This document shows, piece by piece, positions 24,601 through 36,089 of a DNA stretch of 64,000 bases. Every line of letters begins with the position of its first letter. The stretch's first letter is position 1. The translations under genes were made by a program, and so were the position numbers. The stretch covers positions 5,324,707-5,388,706 of the forward strand of contig OZ023182.1 of assembly GCA_963995505.1 (NCBI GenBank), read 5' to 3'. The notes under the pieces were generated by a model that saw only the letters and a list, made by a program, of their open reading frames with translations, was not told the origin of the DNA and ran no database searches. This DNA is from Hypericum androsaemum. Taxonomy: Eukaryota; Streptophyta; Magnoliopsida; Malpighiales; Hypericaceae.

Positions 24601-27600
24601 CCATGGATCATTGCAGATTATTGGCGAATATTATCGTTTGGAATGCCCTGCGAGGGGTTCAACACTTAGATTTCATCCTTTGGAGCACCTACATCCCTTG
24701 GAATATCATAGACCAGATGGAACGGTTTTTTATGTCGCTGGCTCTACTATTGATCTAAGATCACACAGTTCAAGTTTGGTGCTTGCCGAGGTAGATATGA
24801 TCATTGATATGCTGTTGTATGACCAAGCTATCTTAGCTTCTCAGCTCCCATTGCAAATCAAATGTGATTCATTCCTGTGCATGATGCATTTGCTGCTGCT
24901 TGTCTTGCCAGGCACATAATACTCTTTTGGCAGAGGAGGAAGCGACGTCATTATCAACATGGGCACTTTCCTGCATATGTGGATCCCTGCGTCTCGAGCA
25001 TGTAAGGATTTTCAATTTTTAACCCACCAAAAAGAACGCCATGCGGTGATTTGAGTGGGTTGGAATTGGAGGCTTAGGAGGCAGATCGATGGCATTTTCT
25101 TGAGTGATTGAGGAATAAAAAGTAATTGTAACCTAGAAAAAGGGGTGAAAATTAAGTGATATGGGGCTGATGCAGGCCCTTCAAAAGGGCTGGCAAGCTT
25201 GCTGAAGAAAAAAATTTGGACACGAGTCCAGCCAGATATACTTTGATTTCCTTGACAACATCTGAGAGGCTCCTAAAAGTTGCATTTCTTACTTTCTCGT
25301 TGATTGCAACAAGCTATGTACTGAAGGCAACCACGATGGAACAATTTTGTATTTAGGGGGTGATGCAACAATTTTGCTAAAATCTCTTATTGCCTGCGAG
25401 GATAAAATTGAATTTATCCATCTTCAAATACATTTTTATCAAAGATATTCTGCATATTGTTTCATGTTTCTCATATCAATGCTGTTTTGCCTATGATACT
25501 TCAATTAGATTCTTTCACCTTGTAAGTTATGCAATATTGAGTGATAAGATTAAAAAAAATTATATTAGTAACTAAAGGGAATACTTTTTGACACCGTGCA
25601 GGTGTTGACTATGTTTGCAGGAGCACTGCTGGAGAAGCAAATTGTTGTTGTTTGTTCCAATTTGGTATGTGCCCTGCTTCAAGCTAGCAGTGGAGTTTCC
25701 CCTTTTTTTCTGCTGCTAAACATTCTTGTTGGATACATTATGGTCAAATCTTTGAAACCATTTTTTTAATAAACTCGGAAAAAATAAATTGTAAAAAGAG
25801 GTTTTGTGTAGTATCCCTGATGTTGTATTATTACATGCATCAGCATTATGGCGATTTGCCTGTATGCCTATCATATGCAAGATAGTCATAGTTTACTTGG
25901 TGAAGAGTAATTGATTTCCATGGAAACCACAGGATTGTACTTTTTTATTCTGGTCTTGTGCCCTTGTCAGATTACTAAACCATTTCAAACATGCAGGGTG
26001 TCTTGTCTGCTTCCGTCTTATCTGTTGTCCCTCTTATCCGCCCCTATAGATGGCAAAGCCTTCTAATGCCAGTAAGTTCTATAATATTCTGAGCTGTTAG
26101 ATCATCGATGTAGATGCGTATAAAAGGATTTGGGATACTAATCGTTGGTTGTGCCTCCAGATTTTACCAGATGACATGTTGGACTTTCTTGATGCACCAG
26201 TACCTTACGTTGTGAGTATTTGACTTTTTGGTTTTGTTCTTCACAATACATTTTCTGCTGATGGAATTCAATTTCAATGTCTTTATTGATTTTATATTAC
26301 GCTTATGTATCTCTTTATATATATATTTTTTCTGATCTTAGTAATTTACCAAGTCTCCATATTTTGAGTTTGTGGTTTGAGTTTTTTTAATAATATCTGA
26401 ACTTCTTTTTATTAAGTTATTGCAAAAAATTAAGTAAATCGTTCAAGACTCGACTTAAACATATACTAGCTTTATTTATTTTCTCAAACTTCTTATTGAT
26501 TCCACATACATCTAGGTTGGTGTGAAGAACAAAACCAGTGAAGTACAATCCAAGTTGAATGGCATCATCCTTGTTGATGTTAATAGGAACCAGGTTTGTA
26601 TTACTGCTTTCACTCGCTTGAAATTTGTCTATATTCACTATATGAAATAATTCACATATTTTTGCGTTACTCAGGTCAAATCTCCAACCACACCTCAGCT
26701 GCCCAAATACCGGGAGTTATTTTCATCATTGTCTCCTTATCATGCCCAGCTTGTTGGGGAGAGCTTTTTGGCAAGGAAACGGCCAGTCTATGAGTGTACA
26801 GAAGTGCAGGTTTTAATATTAACACCCCTCTGTAGTTTATGTTCTAGATATCAATTACTGCCCCCGTGCCTGGAAAAGGATGGAAATAGAGCAACTGAAT
26901 CTAAGAAGCTCTTGCCACTCGGAATGACTTTGTTTGAATTTTTTTCTTTCAAGTGGGTAATATTGTTTTCTTCCATGCTATATTATGTGCAGGCTGAAGC
27001 TGCCAAAGGTTTTCTGGCCGTGATAAGATCATATCTAGATTCACTTTGCTCTAACTTGCGGTCACATACTATCACAAATGTACAGTCCAATAATGATAAG
27101 GTTAGTTCTTCCCCATCTATTGATTAAGGTGGTGTTAATTATTTTCAAGCAGGGGTAGTTCGACTTCAAATCATGAACATTTGGTTTGTCATCCGTGTTT
27201 TGTTTTTGTTATTGAGGAAAGCTATGACTATTATTTGGCTTCGGGCTAGGCTGCCAGCTGCAGCATCCTAAACAGAGCCGTAACTTGCATTTTGTATGGC
27301 CGGTCCGGGGTTTATAATGGATGAAGACCTTATCAAGCAGTCGGTATTAAAGTAGTTCTGACAAGATGATGGCTTTTGACTCTGTAGGTATCACTGCTCT
27401 TAAGAGAGAGTTTCATCGATTCATTTCCCAGTCGCGACCGACCTTTTATGAAGGTATGTTTGCAAACATTTTTTCGAATTCTGGTGATAGTGGCAACAAC
27501 GTTATTATGTGGTTGTTGGCTAAGCTACGACTAGGCGATCATACTTGAACTTCATTGGCCTCCGATGTTCTTTTAGTTCGTCTCTCAGTTCATATCCTAG

Positions 27601-27724
27601 GAAGCACATCGGATGCTAAATCGTTCTGATAATTTCTTCTACTTGTTTTCAACAGCTCTTCGTGGACACTCAAATGTTCTCTGTACATACGGATCTCGTT
27701 CTCTCTGTTATCCAGAAAGAATAG
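21617..27724 (+). CDS. DENN-domain protein (uDENN-cDENN-dDENN), likely Rab exchange factor
   Basis: Coding exons: 21617-21928, 22254-22412, 22507-22590, 22749-22808, 22902-22946, 23096-23295, 23527-23997, 24371-24500, 24593-24790, 24912-25001, 25602-25664, 25997-26071, 26161-26211, 26516-26593, 26675-26809, 26993-27100, 27388-27453, 27656-27724; 797 residues, all introns GT-AG, phase closes at TAG. N-terminal Ala-rich segment (1-40); upstream DENN about 155-290 (VLFVYPPEKQLPIKHKDLVS, LYGCCMLVEE, CYCILSRLPFFELHFGVL); an acidic linker of about 155 residues from one exon (23527-23997); core DENN about 495-690 (GSTLRFHPLEHLHPLEYHRP, CGSLRLEHVLTMFAGALLEK, RPYRWQSLLMPILPDDMLDF, LDAPVPYVVGV); downstream DENN to the end (LLLRESFIDSFPSRDRPFMK). 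DENN proteins activate Rab GTPases in membrane traffic. The architecture matches the plant AEX-3-like DENN proteins rather than SCD1, which adds WD40 repeats. The Rab partner is unknown. Confidence 0.93.
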
Positions 27725-28767
27725 TGCTTTGGAAAAGGTTTGTTTTGACCCTTGTAACCGGAACCTTCATTCCAGTAATGTAAAATTGGCCTAACTCCAG
27801 CCGCAGCTGGTACACACCCAGGAAGCGGGCAAGGATAGGAAGTTAGTCTGTCCAAGGTAGAGTGACTTAAATCATACAACATTTTGTCTTTGCCACTTTG
27901 AAAATTTTGGTTTCATCGTCTGGTAGTTAGTTCTCTTCTTTGGGTACGGACTCTAGATTTTACCCTTACTGCATAAGTTATGCCGTCTTCCCCTACTATT
28001 TCCTGTCTTGTTCTCCAAGTTCAGTATCAATCCTTACCCTTTCTTTCTTAACTGTACATTTTGGATCGAGTATCTGGTGCAATGCAATAAAAACTTCCAC
28101 TGCATAAATCTTGTTTCATCGACATGTAGGTATTTTCTCTTCGGTTAATTCTTCTGTAATGCAGCCTGTCTTGGAGTCTTGTCTGTAGGCCAACTTCGAA
28201 AAGTGGTAATATCCACCTAGCAACTTGGTTCTTTTCTGGTCTGGATGTGGCACAATTTTCAGAGATAACAAAGAATATAAGCAATTGCATGTGTCTGTAG
28301 GCCGACTCATATGGGTGCTGGGAGGTAATATCTGGGGGTTTTCTAACCCCAGTTCCTAGTGACCATGAAGTTATACGTTCTTTTGACATTTGACATTTGA
28401 CATGAACATTAAACACTACTTGGAAACATTTTCCTTGGGTCCTTGATCAGCTACGGTGTTTAATGAGGTAGATGGAGCTGGTGACAAAAAGATTCCTACT
28501 CTGGTAATTTTCTGTCCCCGAGGAGTCAAATGCTTCAGTTAATGGCAGAAAAAGGGAAAATATGGGGAAGGAAGGGAGGGGGATATTTTTGAGCAAGAAA
28601 TGGTGACTGGGTGGGGGGTATGTCGTGGGTAGGTGGGCCTGAAAAGGTGATTTTGCATGTGTTGGAGCCTGCCAGCCAGGGGGATAAGAACAGTGACAAA
28701 TCGTAGAGCACTAATTTGTACGATTCCTGTCACTGCCAGAACCTACAAATACAAATATTAGGTTGCA
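27725..28767. other. 3' flank of the DENN gene, nothing else recognised
   Basis: Contains the 3' UTR and presumably its poly-A site, then AT-rich spacer. Open frames on the minus strand (28048-28416, 28539-28733) show no family resemblance. Confidence 0.5.
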
Positions 28768-29812
28768 GGGAATTCAATGTGACCAAACCAAATAAATGAA
28801 TTCTCTCTCGTCCCCTTTTTACCTCAATTGCCCCCCTTCTGTCGTTTGGATAACCACGGGAGGAACCCTCTACAATACTCGGAATTAGTACGGACTACTT
28901 CAAATGTTATAACCGATTTGAATTTGATTTAACTCCGAAACGTGTTGGAAAGAGGATTTCGGTGTGTTGAAGTGTAACCGATTCAAATTTGATAGAATGA
29001 TTCTTCTAGTTATGATAAAATAGTTTTACGGAACTGTCCCGAAAAAATCGAGACCCGACCAAGATAAAAGAGATTGGTAAAATAGTTCGTCCAATTATGA
29101 TATAATGGTTTCACGGATAAAAGGGGTTAGATAAAATGGTTCGTCCAGTTATGATAAAATGGTTCGTTCAATTATGATAAAATAGTTTGCTCTCTAGGAT
29201 CGTACTGAAAAGGTCACTCAAGTACTAAATTTGGTCCCAAAAAATGGCTGGGAAAGGGTTTTTTCAAATAAGCAAACTGAAAAAATAAAAAGCTTCCAGC
29301 CCAACCATGATATTGAAATTCGACGTTCGTGACTACTTTAGTAATATTTTTTAATTCATAAAATTTGAATTCTAAATTTTTAAGTGAATTACAAATTGGC
29401 ACATCATTTGATGCATCAATCCTAATCATATTGTGCGAGGAAATCTAAGACAAAAGGAGAATCCATATTGCAGAAAACTAATATGCAACCTCAATTATAT
29501 CTTCATGTGTACGGATAAGACAGAAACAAACCCATTCAATAAAAAAATCGACATCGACGTACGAAGATAAATAAAAGCACAACTACTAACCGAGAATCCG
29601 CTTCGACTTCAACACGCCGAAATCCTCTTTCCAGCACGTTTCGGAGTTAAATCAAATCCAAATCGGTTATAACATTTAAAGTAGTCCGAACTAATTCCGA
29701 GTATTGTAGAGGGTTCCTCCCGTGGTTATCCAAAAGACAGAAGGGGGGCAATTGAGGAAAAAACGGGACGAAAGAGAATTCATTTATTTGGTTTGGTCAC
29801 ATTGAATTCCCT
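28768..29812. mobile_element. 1.05-kb element with about 206-bp terminal inverted repeats
   Basis: GGGAATTCAATGTGACCAAA at 28768 is repeated in reverse complement ending at 29812, and the match continues inward for about 206 bp (28768-28973 against 29607-29812) with few differences. It includes the GGATAACCACGGGAGG and GAAAGAGGATTTCGG blocks. The centre (28990-29190) holds degenerate direct repeats of a unit like GGTTCGTCCAGTTATGATAAA. There is no coding capacity. No convincing target duplication was seen beside the ends, so the superfamily stays open; long inverted arms and small size would suit a MULE derivative or a large foldback. Confidence 0.72.
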
Positions 29813-30243
29813 ACAAATTCTAACCGATTCGAATTTGATTTAACATTACGCGTTAGCTTGTTCAAATTTGTCTTTAAGCCTATATTAATGAAGTGCCAAC
29901 ACTGCTTGGGAACTTCGTGTTAGATGCAGAACAAGTCTTGTAAATGAATTGCACCAACAGAAGATGATGCGTGGAACTAAGGCCAGGGAAAAAATTTCGG
30001 TCGCTGTTATTTGGGTCAGTCCTTTTTTGAAGATTATTTGGGTCAGTCTGTATTACAGTTCCAGTCGCTGACGCAATCCCACGACTTCTCTAACACATGG
30101 CAGGTAGAATCCAAGAACTAGGTACCAACTCTTCAATTAAATAGAGAAAAGAGAAGGATAGGCTCACTCGTGCACATCATAGAGCAATTGCAATTTTTTA
30201 AATTTTTTTTTGATATTTAGATTCGAACAATGTCATATTGTAT
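29813..30243. other. Spacer, nothing recognised
   Basis: AT-rich sequence between the inverted-repeat element and the solo LTR. No gene or repeat structure identified. Confidence 0.5.
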
Positions 30244-30513
30244 TGTTAGGATTTGTCTCAATTTCTAAACAAATTAGTACTATTATTTATATTTAGAATA
30301 GGGTAATAATCTCCTATATATATCGACCTGTGTTTAGGTCTTATTTGTGTAGTCAAGAGTTGTGAGATAGAGAGAACCCTCACGAAAGTCTTGTAACTGA
30401 TTGGACTCACATAGTGAACGACTCTCTTTTGCCCGTGGTTTTCTCCCCGTTTTGGAATTTCCACGTAAATCTCGCGTGTTGCGTTTTACTCGTTTCGATC
30501 TGTATTCTCAACA
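30244..30513 (+). mobile_element. Solo LTR, Copia-like, 270 bp
   Basis: Starts TGTTAGGATT and ends TTCTCAACA (TG...CA rule) and is bounded by a perfect 5-bp duplication TGTAT (30239-30243 and 30514-30518). Inside are a TATA region (CCTATATATATCG, about 30315) and the Copia-style 3' part CCCGTGGTTTTCTCCCC ... TTCCACGTAAATCTCG. No internal region or second LTR follows, so it is the product of LTR-LTR recombination. Confidence 0.88.
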
Positions 30514-31126
30514 TGTATCTTCTTGTCGGAAGACCGAAGATGCTCGACAGGAGTCCTAAGTCCAACATTTTTTTTGTCAAAGTGTGTAGCTACCGCGCTG
30601 TCCCTACCCATATGGATTCAGTAGGGACAAGGGGTTGTCCCTACCCATATGGACTAAAGAGAGTGAAAGGCAATAAATTTATATTCAGGGGTAATATTGG
30701 AATATTACAAAACCAAAAGAGAGAGGAATAATTAATTACTTTTCCTAAACCCAAAAACCTACTATTGATTGACTCTTCACGTCTCTCTTCCTTTCAAAAT
30801 TCAAAATTATCCACTCAACAAAACCAATGATTTTCAAAATATGACCCGGAGTCGACCCAAATTTTGGGTCGTACTATGGGTCAACCGGTCGGGCCGGATT
30901 TTTTAATTTGAAAAATAAATATATTTATATATAATTTAGGTATAATTGTACATGTAATCGCATACATACCTAAAAAAAATATTTTTTATCAAAAATATTA
31001 GAATATAACCAATAGGAATATTAGACCGGGTGAAACCGCATATGTGCTTTTTATTAAAAAAATGGGGTGAACCGCCCCGGGTTGGTCAGATTTTTGGTGT
31101 CTGACCGAATTTAGTTCGGTTCGCAA

Positions 31127-31680
31127 GGTAACCAATATCACAACATCTGAAAACCAATATCCCAACATCTGAAAACTAATATCCCAAAACCAATACATCC
31201 GAAAACCAATATCCCAACATCTGAAAACCAATATCCCAACATACGAAAACCAATATTCCAACATACAAAAACTAATATTATTACACATGCAAACCAGCAT
31301 CGTTACATATGAAAACTACAATCGCTACACATGCAAACCAATATCACTACATACGAAAACCAATATCAATACATCCGAAAACCAATATCAATACATCCGA
31401 AAACCAATATCCCAACATATGAAAACCAATACCAATACATACGAAAACCAATATTCTAACATACGAAAATCAATATTCCAACATACGAAAACCAATATCC
31501 AAACATACGAAAACCAATACCAATACATCTGAAAACCAATATCCCAACATACGAAAACTAATATCCAAACATACGAAAACCAATACCAATACATCCGAAA
31601 ACCAATATCCCAACATATGAAAACCAATATCAATACATACGAAAACCAATATCCAAACATACGAAAAATAACCGAGATCG
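31127..31680. repeat. Tandem array of a 22-bp CCAATATC unit (array 2)
   Basis: About 24 copies of ACCAATATCCCAACATACGA plus two A, with variants (ACATCTGAAA, ATACATCCGAAA). The period is 22 bp and the core CCAATATC is nearly invariant. Same family as arrays 1 and 3. Open frames through it on both strands are repeat artefacts. Confidence 0.87.
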
Positions 31681-31794
31681 AACAATATAAAACCAAACTC
31701 AGAAATCAATAGATCCACTAAAAAAGGCAAAAAACAAAAACCCAAAAATTCACTAAAAATTTGAAATAGCGGCCGTTACGCTCCCAGTTGCCGA

Positions 31795-32010
31795 ATCGGG
31801 TGGGCTTGGGCTCGCATGGTCCACCGACCTCACCGGTCTGCTCGTTGACGAAGGCCCCACCGTCGTTCTCCTCTCCCTCATCGCCCCCAGCCTCTTCTCC
31901 TTCCTCTCCTGGCTCGTCTCCTCCTCCGGCTTCCTCCTCCTCCAGCTTCCTCCTTGTTCAGGATCTCCCCAGTCGGCTGGGACAAGGACGGGGAAGAGGT
32001 GGATAGCAGC
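31795..32010 (+). other. GC-rich coding-like frame inside MULE C, source unrecognised
   Basis: One plus-strand frame reads a compact hydrophobic segment ([20 protein letters not shown], then [21 protein letters not shown]) that looks like part of a membrane protein exon, without a start or clear splice sites. Its position inside a MULE whose sister carries captured exons suggests it is also captured host DNA. I cannot name the gene. Confidence 0.4.
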
Positions 32011-32268
32011 CGGATCAGCGGGGTGGAGTCGAGCATAGCCACCGGCTCCGACGGGGCATAGGATGAGAGCTGCGCGCGGCCACTCCCTCTTCCGGTGAGC
32101 TACCTCCTCCTTCTCCGCCGTGGCAGGGAAGGGATTGAGTGGGGTTTAGAGCCACTCCCTCCTCCAGCGAGCTACCTCCTCCTTCTCCACATTCAACAAG
32201 CTCAGCCACGGTAGGTTCAAGTCTGTGTACAGGCCGTGAAGATGAGGGACCGTGGGGGCATCCCCGCT

Positions 32269-32301
<33 letters not shown>

Positions 32302-32496
32302 TTGAGGGGCTCGAGACAGGGAAGGGAGGGGGAATAGAAATTAGGAGAGTAAATTTTAATGAAAAGGTCAAAAATACCCTTCGTGTGATATTGACCATCA
32401 GATCAATTTTTTTAATTAAAAAAATAAATCCAAGGGCTCTGAATGAGTCCCCTCCGTAGGGACAACTTTTTAGTAGTCCCTACTCAATCCAAAACC

Positions 32497-34064
32497 TCTG
32501 GCTCTTTGGTTTGGTAATAGTCAGGCGTTAGTTAGCTTTTTTAGTTGGAAATTAGACGTCGTTGTAAATGACAATCATAATTAGCAAACGATGTCGTTAA
32601 TGTGTGTTAGCCTCAAATTGATTAAAGTTCCAAAGCATTACCGTGGAAAAGAAAAGGAGATTCTGTCGTAGATTTGGTATTTAATTCCTCCTTAAAGTGT
32701 CCTCATTTATAATTTGGAACTCTCCAATTTAACAGGTGTTTACGGGGTAGGAATTTACGAGTGACTTTGAAATGGGGGAAAAAATCTACAAAGAAGACGA
32801 TTTGAAGAAGTAATACCCAAATTACCCTTAAAAAAAGTAATACCCAAATGAGAGAGTACTGTGTTGCTAAATACAAAAGTGTCTAAAGTTGGTGTTTTAT
32901 AAATATGAAAATTTTACTTACTCATTATTTTAATCTTTGGATTGAATATGAAGATTTTAATATGATATTAGAGTAAATTGATCAGATACTTATTTTTGTG
33001 CTCGTATGACCTATTTTCATAGTATGCTAGCGAAGTCAAACCCGTATAAACTTTGGCCAGTTAAATTTCGTTTGAAAAGACGTTGCTAAGATACATATGG
33101 TACCACATACTAAGTAGATCTTTTAATTTTTTACACCATTTTCGAAAATTACTCCAAACAAGTGATCCCAATTCCCAAACCTATCGTTTTCTGAATTTCG
33201 CAAATACAAAAAGAGGTCAGAATTGCAAGTGGCTGGGGGCGTGAGGTAAAGGAGCAGAAAAAAGTAAAAAGAGTCAGTGGGAGCAGTAAAAGCTAAAACC
33301 GTACTACTTCCACAGTTGATCAGTAACTGGCAGCATGAATAATAAAATAAAATACAAGAATTGGTTTCAAAAAAACTTTTAAATTATTTCCCATTCAAAA
33401 AAACTTTTTAATCAAACAATGTTTAAATTTATAACAACCCATTAATACATCAATTTAGTCTTAATTCAAGTAATAAAAAGTGGAGCGAAAAAAGGGGATT
33501 GAAGTTTAGAATCAAAGTTCAATTTCATAAACTCGTAACACATTTAGCATATTCTAAAAAAATAGAAAAACAACATCTACAACTCTGAAGAGTGACGTTG
33601 TTTTTTTTCCGAAAAGGTGGAGTTAGACCACTATATAAATACGAAAGTAAATACAAGTAAAATATTTATAACATTGTACTCGTGACCTAGCCTCCTAATT
33701 AGAGGACAATGTAATTTTTCATTGTGCTTGCTACTACTACTACTATTACTGGCCTCAGTAGTAGGGTCCCCTCTTTCGAATTTGCGATCGCTGACCTCAG
33801 TAAAACCTTTTCGCGGTAAAAACTCTATGGAAAATCCCGAAAAAAGGAAAAGAACAACTCGACAAGGTCAGAGTAACCCGCCTTGACGTTGATATCGCTA
33901 GATCAGATCCCGTAAATCATCAATGGCCACATGAGTGCATCGAAAAAGGCTAACTCTCGGTAAGTCATTTAGATACATCTCTATACAAGAGTCTAGAGAT
34001 ACATCTTAAACAATATGCGAGACGGGTCGGGCCCCTCTTTTGACGTCTCTGATCTCGAGGGTGC
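32497..34064. other. Spacer, nothing recognised
   Basis: AT-rich DNA after MULE C. A short near-duplication (TTCAAAAAAACTTTT twice, about 33370-33415) and a small CTA/TAC run (about 33730-33750) are the only structure seen. Confidence 0.5.
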
Positions 34065-34195
34065 GAGACCTTCTAACGAGAGGATACAAGATCGGTATTC
34101 AGCATACCTGGCGCGAAGACAACCTGATGACGGACTAGCTGTCCAAACATGCCTTGGAGATGTCTTTAGACTCGTGTAGATTCACGGTGCTTTGA
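34065..34195 (+). pseudogene. LINE RNase H tail remnant
   Basis: The translated plus strand gives RDLLTRGYKIGIQHTWREDN followed by a damaged LSKHALEMSLDS, closely similar to the RNase H end of the LINE remnant at 18040-20400 (IHIQHTWREDN ... LSKHALAITFDY). Only about 40 codons survive, with at least one stop. No target duplication or tail identified. Confidence 0.7.
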
Positions 34196-34907
34196 ATTAA
34201 AAAACTAACATGTGGGATTATTAGACTACTCACATTAGCGAGCGGATCCAACCTGCTAACCTAATAAATAATTAATTTTTCTCTCATCAAACAACTATTC
34301 AATCCAATCCAATCTTTTACCATCTTTATTAGTGATCTCATCCAATCCGCTCACAAAATAAAAAAGTAATTTTTCTCTCATACACGTATTATCTATAATT
34401 TAATTTATGTTTACATATAAATTGCAATGAATATATAACATTATGCATCCATAAATATATAATTATTACAGCTAAATTTTAATTTTTATAACCACATAAA
34501 TAATATCTTTCAGTATATATTTCAACGAATAATATTGTATCATGTATCATTATGATTAAATTAGGATTAAAAAAAAGTGGCCGATCGCCGCTCGGTTGGT
34601 CGAGCCGATCAGCCTATTTCATTTCCCTTTCAATTTTTTTTTTAAAATTTTCTTTTGTCTTCTAGCTGTGAGCGATCGGTGATGCTCACCAATGCAGCTA
34701 GCCTTAGGCCACATTTGACAATTGTTATTTTTTACCGGAGTTATACATATTCGTCAAATAATGGTTGGAAAATTTTATCTCAAAGTTAGAATAACAATCA
34801 CCGTTAATGTATGAGATTTGAATATAAATTTTCTCAAATATATCCAAGGTTTTTTTATTTATCATTTCGACCAAATTCTGAGACCATTTTAAATGCACTT
34901 GTTGTAT
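34196..34907. other. Spacer, nothing recognised
   Basis: AT-rich DNA up to the target duplication of MULE E. No gene or repeat recognised. Confidence 0.5.
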
Positions 34908-34916
34908 AATAACTTC

Positions 34917-35482
34917 GGATTTGGATTCAGGGGGGACTACATAAAAACCATCCCTATGGTGTGGACTAAATCTGAGCCTTTAGATTTGATCAAATTCTCT
35001 TTTTATAGATCTGATGGTCAGAATCTATTGAGGGTATTTTCGAGTTTTTACCCAAACATGCTCATTAGGGTTCCACCATTTTCCTATATAATCCCACCAA
35101 AAAATACATCTCCCCCAAAAAAAACCATCCCCTCGTTCCCGATCCGCCGCCACCCCGAAACCCCCCCTCCCCCACCCCCACCCCCACCAAAAAAAAATCC
35201 CCGCCGCTCACCCCGACCCCCCCGCCGCTCCCCCCGTCCCGCCGCCCACGCCTCCCACCAAACAAACCCCCACCGTCCCCGCCGCTCGCCGAACAAACCC
35301 CACCGTCCCCGCCACTCACCACACAACTCTCCCCCCCGCCCCGGCCCATTTTCCATACTTGTATTTCCATAAATTGTATTATTTTGCTGATATTTTTTTT
35401 AATTATTTTAATTATTATATTTCCAATATTGCCTCTATCCCTTTCAGTGGAGATTACCCATGTCCCCACTGAATTTGAACCC
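34917..35482. mobile_element. Mutator-like element E, 566-bp deletion derivative
   Basis: Starts GGATTTGGATTCAGGGGGGA and ends with the inverted version (CCCCACTGAATTTGAACCC). A 9-bp duplication flanks it: AATAACTTC at 34908-34916 and AGTAACTTC at 35483-35491 (one mismatch). Its left 190 bp (GATCTGATGGTCAGAATCTA, GGTTCCACCATTTTCCTATA) is the reverse complement of the right end of element D, and its right 130 bp matches D's left end. E is therefore D's relative in opposite orientation, lacking the 22-bp array. The C-rich centre (35100-35340) yields Pro-rich or Gly-rich open frames that I take as compositional. Confidence 0.82.
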
Positions 35483-35639
35483 AGTAACTTCACCCACTAC
35501 CCAAAGAAGTTTAATTTTATGGGTTTCCGTAGAAGTGTCAGAAACAAGAGCTGCCACCCAGGCAGCTTGCCTGCATGTTCAGGAGCATCAGGCAGGTTCA
35601 GTCATAATTATAATATCTGACACTAAAGGCAAGAAAAAA

Positions 35640-36089
35640 TTAAGAGAGAGAGAGAGAGAGTGGGTTGGAAGTGGCAGCAGCAGCAGCAACACTGTGTATT
35701 CAGAACCATTAGTTTTATCCACGTAAACAAAGATTCCACATCTATGGCCCCTTTGAAATAAATATTTACATTTTTAGTTCTTATTATCTGGTATTCAGAC
35801 ATTAATTAACTTAATTAATTTAGTTTTGAATCTCTTAAATATTTTAAAATGTTTGAAATATTTTTAATTAAAAGTAGAACAATTCTATATACAAGTACCT
35901 TGAAATTAATATACCTACACTTACACTACTTCTCCACTCCCCTTCTTTGCTCTAAACTCCAAAGCCTCTCTACTTGCTCTCTCCATCTTCTTCCTCCTCC
36001 TCCTCCTCCTCTACTGCTCATAATAATAATAATAATAAAATCTACTAGCTTGTTTCAAGCAACTTCATCCTTCACGTATACACACACTC
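35640..36089 (+). promoter_or_regulatory. Probable promoter and 5' leader of the GRF gene
   Basis: GA-rich (35644-35660) and AT-rich DNA, then a pyrimidine-rich leader (35930-36015, with CTC/TCC repeats) and an ATA repeat (36019-36040). No ATG in this leader opens a frame into the QLQ domain except the remote one at 35849, which precedes the pyrimidine tract and is not credible as a start. Confidence 0.45.

Larger units (their letters stand above)
30607..32496. mobile_element. Mutator-like element C of the GGATT(C/G)AG family, with a 22-bp array
   Basis: The left end (about 30607-30650: ATATGGATTCAGTAGGGACA ... TTGTCCCTACC) is inverted relative to the right end (about 32445-32496: GGGACAACTTTTTAGTAGTC ... 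CTCAATCCAAAACC). Subterminal GACCATCAGATC matches elements D, E and F. Between the ends lie AT-rich DNA, array 2 (31127-31680) and a GC-rich stretch (31770-32300). I found no 9-bp target duplication; the left end contains a short direct repeat of TCCCTACCCATATGGA and may be rearranged. No transposase. Confidence 0.65.

Noticed and set aside
31388..31745. Long open frames on the minus strand encoding repeated Tyr/Trp/Phe-rich peptides
   Set aside because: They follow the 22-bp array on both strands with a shift of frame each unit; there is no start context or homology, so they are translation artefacts of the repeat.
35065..35493. Gly-rich 142-codon frame resembling a glycine-rich protein
   Set aside because: It is the antisense of a C-rich tract inside MULE E, and a Pro-rich frame exists on the other strand of the same tract; composition alone explains both.
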